Shown piece after piece: positions 1 to 4,335 of a stretch of 5,703 nt of DNA. The first letter of the stretch is position 1, and each line of letters starts with the position of its first letter. The notes under the pieces were generated by a model. That model worked only from the letters and a program-made list of their open reading frames with translations, had not been told where the DNA came from and did not search any database. Location of the stretch: NCBI GenBank assembly GCA_030601605.1, contig JAUVTI010000132.1, positions 1-5,703 on the forward strand, written 5' to 3'. The stretch comes from Gemmatimonadales bacterium (lineage in GTDB: Bacteria > Gemmatimonadota > Gemmatimonadetes > Gemmatimonadales > GWC2-71-9). Made by a program: the position numbers and the translations under genes.

Positions 1-432
1 AAGCGTGCGCTGCTCCTCGTGCTCGAGCACGACGCACCGCCGGAGGCCCGAGTCCGCCCGCTCGTGGAGCTGATGGACCTCGGGGCACTGATGCAGGACC
101 GCCTGCTGTTCGAGCGCGGGCGTCGAGAGCTGGACAGGCATCTCGACGCGCTGCCACCGGACGAGCAGGTGGAGTACCAGATGAAGTTGGGACGGGGTCT
201 GGTGGGGTTCGACCGCCAGGACGAGGGCGAGAGGCACATCGAGCGGGCCGTTGCGCTGGCTGAGCCGCACGGGCTGGGGGCGCGCCTGTTCCGCGCCGAG
301 GCAATGCTCGAGGAGGCGCGCGAGCGCCGCGACCAGGCCGTACCGGCCACGGCGGCAACCCCGGAGGCGGTGCCAGCCCCCGAGTTGCAGTCTACGATAG
401 AGTCTCTGGAGGCGCTGGCGCTAGGCGGCTAG
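1..432 (+). CDS. 3' part of a TPR-like helical hypothetical protein (5' truncated)
   Basis: The reading frame is open from the first base and ends at TAG 430-432, so 143 C-terminal residues are visible and the true start lies left of the window. The protein is rich in Ala, Glu, Arg and Leu. It shows amphipathic helix pairs: a helix with FERGRRELDRHL, a stretch VEYQMKLGRGLVGF, then ERHIERAVALAEPHG followed by LFRAEAMLEEARER. This spacing resembles tetratricopeptide repeats, in which bulky and small residues alternate along paired helices. A Pro/Ala-rich linker and a short C-terminal tail ending in LALGG follow. No catalytic motif, membrane segment or cysteine is visible. It converges on the small minus-strand gene at 464-631. 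TPR-like proteins usually scaffold protein contacts, but without the N-terminus I cannot assign a role. The coding call is firm; the fold is an inference. Confidence 0.75.
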   Translation, partial: KRALLLVLEHDAPPEARVRPLVELMDLGALMQDRLLFERGRRELDRHLDALPPDEQVEYQMKLGRGLVGFDRQDEGERHIERAVALAEPHGLGARLFRAEAMLEEARERRDQAVPATAATPEAVPAPELQSTIESLEALALGG

Positions 433-447
433 CACCTGGCCCCCGTG

Positions 448-472
448 GGCTAGGCCAAGCGGCCTACCAGCC
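448..472. terminator. GC-rich stem-loop between convergent genes, possible bidirectional terminator
   Basis: TAGGCC (451-456) and GGCCTA (461-466) form a perfect 6-bp stem with an AAGC loop. GGC (448-450) and GCC (470-472) can extend it across a 3-nt bulge. It lies 16 nt after the stop of the left-hand plus-strand gene and covers the stop codon of the minus-strand small gene. That is the right place for a shared terminator of convergent genes. There is no T-tract on either strand, so it is not a classical intrinsic terminator. Confidence 0.3.
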
Positions 473-631
473 GGACCCCGAGTGGCCGGTGTCGTCGAAC
501 TGACAGGTCGAGGTACGGCCGCCGTCGTCGCAATCGGCCAGAGCGGGCGCGGTTGCGCTGGCGCAGGCTGTAGCACCGAGGGCCAGGACGGCGGCGAGGG
601 CGAGAGCAAAAGAACGAATACGACGGGACAT
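464..631 (-). CDS. Small exported peptide, 55 aa, with Sec signal sequence and two cysteines in the mature part
   Basis: On the minus strand an ATG (631-629) opens a 55-codon frame closed by TAG at 466-464. The N-terminus has a textbook export signal: a basic n-region (MSRRIRS), a hydrophobic Ala/Leu core at about residues 8-20, and an AxA-type signal peptidase I site, APALA, before D33. The predicted mature peptide is only about 23 residues, acidic and Gly/Ser-rich, with Cys34 and Cys43 able to form a disulfide and Trp55 at the end. C23 in LGATAC is a weak alternative lipobox, because position -3 is Ala rather than Leu; in that case it would be a small lipoprotein. A GGGGGG stretch (634-639, read on the minus strand) ends 4 nt before the ATG and could serve as ribosome binding site. 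The gene is divergent from the AraC-type regulator and convergent with the gene at the left edge. I recognise no family. The signal-sequence organisation, start and upstream G-run support it as real despite its size. Confidence 0.62.
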   Translation of the reverse strand: MSRRIRSFALALAAVLALGATACASATAPALADCDDGGRTSTCQFDDTGHSGSGW

Positions 632-650
632 GGAACCCCCCAGGGGTAGA

Positions 651-681
651 GTGCGACTGGCGTCTCAGTGATCAGTCGCAC
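651..681. promoter_or_regulatory. Perfect 9-bp inverted repeat in the divergent intergenic region, candidate operator
   Basis: GTGCGACTG (651-659) and CAGTCGCAC (673-681) are exact reverse complements separated by 13 nt. The centres of the half-sites are 22 bp apart, about two helical turns, which suits a dimeric DNA-binding protein. The repeat lies 20 nt upstream of the small-peptide ATG and about 70 nt upstream of the AraC-type gene, so it could control both. Alternatively it could form a hairpin in the 5' leader of the peptide mRNA. I see no convincing -35/-10 pair on either strand between 632 and 751. Confidence 0.45.
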
Positions 682-693
682 CAAATTCGGGTG

Positions 694-747
694 GGGACCA
701 GGGACGGGATAGGCCCTTTTGGGGACTTCAGGTGCTGATATTGGGAC
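694..747 (+). repeat. Four GGGAC boxes upstream of the AraC-type gene, three of them 21 bp apart
   Basis: GGGAC occurs at 694-698, 701-705, 722-726 and 743-747, so start-to-start spacings are 7, 21 and 21 bp. AraC-family proteins commonly bind direct repeats about 21 bp apart on one face of the helix, so these may be half-sites for autoregulation by the adjacent gene. The last copy also overlaps the probable ribosome-binding region (GGGA, before ATG 752), where binding would block expression. The motif is short and the pattern was picked out after the fact. Confidence 0.25.
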
Positions 748-751
748 ATTC

Positions 752-1564
752 ATGCTCGTTCTAGCGGCCGTGCCCAGATCCTTCGCCGCCCAGCTTCAGC
801 GGGCGGCTGGTCACCGTTTCCGGTTTCTCGGGGCGGGGACGTGGTCGGAGGCCGTCGAGTCCATCCTGAGGGAGCCCCTGGAAATGGCCGTCGTGGACCC
901 CGGTCTCGAGGGCATACCGCGGTCCCAGGAGATCGAGCGAGTTCGGGTTCTGTTCCCCTCCCTGCCGCTCATCGTCTATACCGACCTCACCCCCGGCATG
1001 GTCGGGGTGCTGCTGCGGCTGGGGCGTGTCGGGGTACGCGAGGTGGTCGTGGCGGGCCACGACGACCATCCGGATCGCCTCGGCGAGCTCCTGGTCCACG
1101 AAGCTGCGCGCTCGCTGTCGAGGCGCCTCATAGACGAGATCGCGGACCTCCTGGTGGACTGCCCGGGCCAGCTCAAGTGGGCCATCGAGACCATCGTGCG
1201 GGAGCCGGCCGCGTTCCACACCGTGCGCGACCTCGCCACCAGGGCCCGCATGGACCGGCGCACCTGCGCACGCTGGTTCACCAAGGCGCACCTGCCGCCG
1301 CCCAGCGTGGTCCTGATGGTATTCCGCGTGGTGTACGCCCACCGGCTGCTACAGGACCCCGGCTACACGGTCGAGGACGTGGCCACCAAGCTGGGTTACT
1401 CCAAGGCGCGTTCCTTCGCGCAGCACGTCAAGGAAGTGTTCGGGAGGACGCCGGGAGAGCTCAGGGTGTCGCTCACTCCGGACGAGGGCATCCGAATGGT
1501 GCGGGAGCGGTTCTTCCCGCCGGCCGTGGATGCCCCCGTGAGAACGCTGGCGAGCGCTTCATGA
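752..1564 (+). CDS. AraC-type transcriptional regulator with degenerate receiver-like N-terminal domain
   Basis: This 270-residue protein is a probable cytoplasmic transcription factor. Residues 1 to about 115 have the alternating strand/helix pattern of a receiver domain: MLVLAAV, then MAVVDP with D49, then LPLIVYTD with T77, then VREVVVAGHDD. The acidic pair normally found after strand 1 is absent, and so is the conserved Lys of strand 5. Classical phosphorylation is therefore unlikely, making this a pseudo-receiver. Residues about 155-238 form a C-terminal AraC/XylS double helix-turn-helix: TVRDLATRARMDRRTCARWF is the first HTH, and VEDVATKLGYSKARSFAQHVKEVFGRTPGELR is the second. The latter matches the family signature of a Gly-Tyr turn, a Phe-rich recognition helix and a G-x-TP-x-x-x-R ending. 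I chose ATG 752, preceded by GGGA 743-746; an in-frame TTG at 719 would add 11 residues. Its TGA overlaps the next ATG, suggesting coupled translation. Target genes are unknown; the divergent peptide gene and its own operon are the obvious candidates. Confidence 0.85.
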   Translation: MLVLAAVPRSFAAQLQRAAGHRFRFLGAGTWSEAVESILREPLEMAVVDPGLEGIPRSQEIERVRVLFPSLPLIVYTDLTPGMVGVLLRLGRVGVREVVVAGHDDHPDRLGELLVHEAARSLSRRLIDEIADLLVDCPGQLKWAIETIVREPAAFHTVRDLATRARMDRRTCARWFTKAHLPPPSVVLMVFRVVYAHRLLQDPGYTVEDVATKLGYSKARSFAQHVKEVFGRTPGELRVSLTPDEGIRMVRERFFPPAVDAPVRTLASAS

Positions 1565-1956
1565 CGGCGCGCACGATCCTCGTCGTCGACGACGAAGAGG
1601 GAATCCGGCGCGTCCTGTCCCGGGCGCTCACCCGCATGGGCCACTCTGTGCACACGGCGACGAGCGGCGAGGAGGCCTGCGAGCTGCTGAACGCCGTCCA
1701 GGTCGACGCCGTGCTCATGGATCTGCGCATGCCGACCATGTCCGGCCAGACGCTGTTCCACCTGATCGCGACCCAGTGGCCGCACCTGGCGAACCGGGTA
1801 ATCGTCATGAGCGGTGATCCCGACGCCCAGGACCACGAGGACTGGCTCAACCTGCACGACCTGCCGGTTCTCACCAAGCCGTTCGACATCCAGCAAATCA
1901 CGGACCTCATAACGCGACTCGCCGCGGAAGAGCGGCGCGAGGCAAACGGGCTCTAG
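1561..1956 (+). CDS. Stand-alone response regulator receiver domain (CheY-like)
   Basis: This 131-residue protein consists of one receiver domain and no output domain. All catalytic positions are present: the acidic pair D10-D11 in ILVVDDEEG, the phospho-acceptor D54 in VLMDLRMP, the Thr/Ser switch residue S84 in VIVMSGD, and K106 in the LTKPF motif. It should therefore take a phosphoryl group from a histidine kinase and act through protein contacts. LMDLRMPTMSG and the C-terminal KPFDIQQI helix are typical of domains derived from kinase-linked receivers. The ATG lies inside the stop of the AraC-type gene (ATGA), so the two are probably translated together, and the MerR-like gene follows after 3 nt. 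No histidine kinase gene is visible here, so the phosphodonor must be encoded elsewhere. A plausible partner is the neighbouring pseudo-receiver protein, but this is inference. Confidence 0.93.
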   Translation: MTARTILVVDDEEGIRRVLSRALTRMGHSVHTATSGEEACELLNAVQVDAVLMDLRMPTMSGQTLFHLIATQWPHLANRVIVMSGDPDAQDHEDWLNLHDLPVLTKPFDIQQITDLITRLAAEERREANGL

Positions 1957-1959
1957 CAG

Positions 1960-2661
1960 ATGGCTACTTCGGGGGGACGCGTGGAGGATCCGCTATTCAA
2001 TATCCGGGAATACCGGAAGCTGGCGCCGTGGAACCTGCGGGACCTGGCCACCGTGGCCGGCGCGATCCTGGATGCTTCCGGAGTGCGACCAATCAACGCC
2101 GCTGCGAGTGCGCACCCCACCGAGCGGACCATCCGCTTCTACGTGACCCGCAGCCTCGTGATGCCGCCCGACGGACGCGGCACGGCGGCTACGTACACCT
2201 ACCGGCACCTGCTACAGGTACTCGCGATCAAGCTGCGCCAGATGGAGGGGGTCACGCTCGCCGATATCGGCTCGGAGCTGACCGAAACGACTGGCGACGT
2301 GATGGAGCGCCGCGTGGCCGCGGCGCTGGGACCCGATCTCCCACCGCCCAGCCGCCTTCCGCTCACGGGTGAGGACGCGGTGCCGCGCGGGCGCGCGGGG
2401 CAGGCGCTCCGGGCGTGGACCATGGATCGGCCGGAGGCCGGTAACGACAAGAGCCCGAACAAGTGGCACAGGGTTCCCGTGGCTGACGGGCTCGAGCTGC
2501 ACGTGAGGGAGGATCACCTGCTTGCGCGGCACGCCGAGCTGGAGGGCCAGGCCGCTGACGCGGTGCGGCTCGTCGTAGGCCGCATCCTTTCCCAACTCGG
2601 TTCCATTCCCGGCGGATCGAAGCCGACCGCGCCTGCCGAACGGACGACCCAACGCGTGTAG
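1960..2661 (+). CDS. MerR-like transcriptional regulator
   Basis: The N-terminal half contains a MerR-type winged helix-turn-helix. At residues about 55-104, ERTIRFYVTRSLV followed by a basic wing, YTYRHLLQVLAIKLRQMEGVTLADI, matches the family's R-T-I-R-x-Y, R-Y-x-x-x-x-L and L-x-x-I pattern. An extended first helix (NLRDLATVAGAIL) precedes it. A Pro/Arg-rich linker at about 125-165 leads to a C-terminal segment with W169-H-R-V and DGLELHVRE, then a helix at about 189-212. The protein has no cysteine, so thiol or metal sensing of the classical MerR/SoxR kind is excluded. ATG 1960 has little ribosome-binding support; an in-frame GTG at 1981, preceded by GGGGGGA (1971-1977), is a good alternative and would remove 7 residues. 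The gene lies 3 nt after the receiver gene and 44 nt before lemA. It may control the downstream membrane genes, but nothing in the sequence proves that. Confidence 0.75.
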   Translation: MATSGGRVEDPLFNIREYRKLAPWNLRDLATVAGAILDASGVRPINAAASAHPTERTIRFYVTRSLVMPPDGRGTAATYTYRHLLQVLAIKLRQMEGVTLADIGSELTETTGDVMERRVAAALGPDLPPPSRLPLTGEDAVPRGRAGQALRAWTMDRPEAGNDKSPNKWHRVPVADGLELHVREDHLLARHAELEGQAADAVRLVVGRILSQLGSIPGGSKPTAPAERTTQRV

Positions 2662-2676
2662 CGGGCCACGGGCCCG
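2662..2676 (+). other. Short GC hairpin directly after the MerR-like stop codon
   Basis: CGGGCC (2662-2667) and GGCCCG (2671-2676) form a perfect 6-bp stem with a 3-nt ACG loop, starting immediately after the TAG. There is no downstream T-run. It could attenuate transcription or set the 3' end of the regulatory genes, separating them from lemA, but a GC-rich background makes such short stems common. Confidence 0.25.
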
Positions 2677-2694
2677 AGCGCACTGCCGCAAGCT

Positions 2695-2699
2695 AGGAG
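2695..2699 (+). promoter_or_regulatory. Shine-Dalgarno site of lemA
   Basis: AGGAG is placed 6 nt before ATG 2706. It is one of the two best ribosome-binding sites in the window and fixes the lemA start. It suggests lemA is translated independently of the MerR-like gene. Confidence 0.7.
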
Positions 2700-2705
2700 T
2701 GCAAG

Positions 2706-3296
2706 ATGGCCACCTGGATATTCCTCATAGTCATCGTAGTCGTCATCCTGTGGGTAATCTCCGCCTACAACACCCTCATCAACCTCAAGGGCCAGACGGT
2801 CAACGCGTGGAAGCAGATCGACGTGCAGCTCAAGCGGCGCCACGATCTGATTCCCAACCTGGTCGAGGCCGTGAAGGGCGCCATGGACTTCGAGCGCGAG
2901 ACGCTCGAGGCCGTCATCCAGGCGCGAAACCAGGCGGTGAAGGTCCAGGCCGACGCTTCCCCGACGGGCGGCGTGGGACAGTTGGCTGCCGCCGAGGCCG
3001 CTCTGTCGTCAGCGCTGGGACGCTTCAACCTGGTGGTGGAGCGCTACCCGGACCTCAAGGCTACGAGCAACGTCGGCCAACTCCAGGAGGAGCTGACCTC
3101 CACTGAGAACCGCGTCGCGTTCGCGCGCCAGCTCTACAACGACATGGCGACGACCTACAACGTGAAGCAACAGCAGTTCCCGTGGAACATGATCTCCGGG
3201 CTCGCCCGCTGTGAGCAGGTGGAGCTGTGGGAGATCACCGACGACAAAGTGCGCGCGGTGCCGAAGGTCGATCTGTCCTCGAAGCCGAAGCAGTGA
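2706..3296 (+). CDS. lemA: LemA family membrane protein
   Basis: The product has 196 residues, close to the usual LemA length. A single N-terminal membrane segment (about residues 3-20, very rich in Ile/Val) is followed by a helical domain. Hallmarks are YNTLINLKGQTVNAWKQID, then DVQLKRRHDLIPNLVEAVKG (about 39-58), an ERETLEAVIQAR stretch (63-74), ERYPDLKA (112-119), TENRVAFARQLYND (133-146) and FPWNMISG (158-165) near the C-terminus. These match the conserved core of the LemA family, whose biochemical role is not well defined; proteins of this family sit in the membrane with a helical bundle on one side. The final segment, with charged residues and AVPKVDL, resembles the family's usual tail. 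The last codon and stop overlap the GTG of the M48 protease gene. LemA/M48 pairing is common in bacteria, which supports a joint role in the membrane. Confidence 0.93.
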   Translation: MATWIFLIVIVVVILWVISAYNTLINLKGQTVNAWKQIDVQLKRRHDLIPNLVEAVKGAMDFERETLEAVIQARNQAVKVQADASPTGGVGQLAAAEAALSSALGRFNLVVERYPDLKATSNVGQLQEELTSTENRVAFARQLYNDMATTYNVKQQQFPWNMISGLARCEQVELWEITDDKVRAVPKVDLSSKPKQ

Positions 3297-4333
3297 CGAG
3301 CGACTCCAACCTCTTCGCGCAACAGAAAGCAAATCGCCGCCGCTCGACGATCCTCATAACGATCTTCGTGTTGTTCTTCGCGTGGATCGGCTTCGGCGGC
3401 GACCTGTCGTTCTACCTCTACACTGTCGACGCCCCCCAGGAAGCGTACCACCACACGATTCCCTGGTTCGGGATCTTTGCCACCGTGCTCGGCCTGAGCA
3501 TGACCTACTTCGCCTGGAAGCGCGGACCGAAGGGGATCCTGTGGGCGACCGGAGCGTGGGAGCTGATCAACCCGTCCAAGCCCGACGAGCAGCAGCTCGT
3601 AAACGTGGTCGAGGAGATGTCCATCGCATCGGGGCTGCCCAGGCCCAAGATCTGGGTCGTCCCCGACAAGGACCCCAACGCGTTCGCCACCGGCGTGGAC
3701 GAGCACGATGCCCACCTCGCCGTGACCGAGGGGCTCCTCGACACCCTCAACCGTGACGAGTTGCAGGCGGTGGTGGCCCACGAGATGTCCCACATCCGCA
3801 ACCACGACGTGAAGCTGATGACGCTGCTCGCGGCCCTCGTGGGCGTGATGGCGCTCATCTCCGACGGCGCGTGGCGGTTCATGCGCTTCGGCGGGGGGCG
3901 CTCGCGTGGCGGGCGCTCGGGCGGCGGTGGCGGTGGCAAGAAGGGGGGCGCGGGAGCGCTCGCGCTGATCGTCCTCGTCCTCTGGCTGGTGAGCGTGCTC
4001 CTGGCTCCGATCATCTCGCGGCTCCTGGCGCTCGGGGTGAGCCGCAAGCGCGAGTTCCTGGCCGACGCCACGGCAGCGCAGTTCACACGCAACCCGGCCG
4101 CGCTGGCCGCCGCGCTGCGCAAGATCGAGGATGCCGCCGCAGCTACCAAGTCCGTCAAGCGGGGGACCGCGCATCTCTGCATCGCCGACCCGCTCGGACG
4201 GCGAATCTCCAACAGGGAGGGGTTCGTCGCCAACGCCCTCGCCACCCACCCGCCGATGGCCCTGCGCATTGCGCGACTGAAGCGTATGGCGTACCAGTAC
4301 GACAAGACCGGAGTGATCCCGGAGGAACTCTGA
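3293..4333 (+). CDS. M48 family membrane metalloprotease, HtpX-like
   Basis: This is a 346-residue integral membrane zinc protease. The catalytic HEMSH (H163, E164, H167) is the HExxH motif. The third zinc ligand is probably E254 in SRKREFLADA (250-259), and D258 fits the family's ExxxD pattern. Membrane segments are predicted at about 18-33, 57-73, 175-190 and 221-245, with the active site between the second and third, as in HtpX. Residues 200-219 are a Gly/Arg/Ser/Lys run between the last two segments. THPPMALRIARL near the C-terminus is the usual substrate-cleft region. HtpX proteases degrade misfolded membrane proteins, so quality control is the likely job. The GTG start at 3293 overlaps the lemA stop (GTGA). 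The frame is open to 3227 upstream, but that part lies inside lemA. The stop is followed after 2 nt by the acyltransferase, whose Shine-Dalgarno lies within the last codons here. Confidence 0.92.
   Translation: MTSDSNLFAQQKANRRRSTILITIFVLFFAWIGFGGDLSFYLYTVDAPQEAYHHTIPWFGIFATVLGLSMTYFAWKRGPKGILWATGAWELINPSKPDEQQLVNVVEEMSIASGLPRPKIWVVPDKDPNAFATGVDEHDAHLAVTEGLLDTLNRDELQAVVAHEMSHIRNHDVKLMTLLAALVGVMALISDGAWRFMRFGGGRSRGGRSGGGGGGKKGGAGALALIVLVLWLVSVLLAPIISRLLALGVSRKREFLADATAAQFTRNPAALAAALRKIEDAAAATKSVKRGTAHLCIADPLGRRISNREGFVANALATHPPMALRIARLKRMAYQYDKTGVIPEEL
3890..3949 (+). repeat. Gly/Arg/Ser-rich low-complexity tract inside the M48 protease gene
   Basis: These bases encode residues 200-219 of the protease: a 20-residue stretch containing 13 Gly, with Arg, Ser and Lys making up the rest. 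It joins two membrane segments and should be a flexible, positively charged loop. The DNA is G-rich with GGC/GGT repeats, which could vary in length between strains. Confidence 0.7.
4321..4326 (+). promoter_or_regulatory. Shine-Dalgarno site of the acyltransferase gene, inside the end of the M48 gene
   Basis: GGAGGA lies 9 nt before TTG 4336 and encodes part of the last Glu codons of the protease. It decides the TTG start, because no ATG or GTG is close, and it ties the two genes into one translational unit. Confidence 0.65.
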
Positions 4334-4335
4334 CC

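Noticed and set aside
719..751. TTG 719 as start of the AraC-type gene
   Set aside because: It would add 11 residues before the first receiver-like strand with only weak ribosome-binding support; ATG 752 begins exactly at the strand. It stays possible.
632..751. Sigma-70 type promoters on either strand of the divergent region
   Set aside because: Weak elements such as GATAGG (708-713) have no acceptable -35 partner at 16-18 bp, so I call no promoter.
421..753. Minus-strand 110-codon frame overlapping the small peptide gene
   Set aside because: It is Pro-rich without domain, in a different frame from the 464-631 peptide, and it runs through the intergenic palindrome and into the end of the left-hand gene.
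841..1560. Plus-strand frame upstream of and continuous with the receiver gene
   Set aside because: It is an alternative frame within the AraC-type gene, Gly/Arg/Ala-rich with no domain. The receiver starts at ATG 1561, where recognisable sequence begins.
3155..4249. Minus-strand open frame across lemA and the protease
   Set aside because: It is a shadow of the two real plus-strand genes, with Glu/His/Arg-rich sequence and no recognisable domain.
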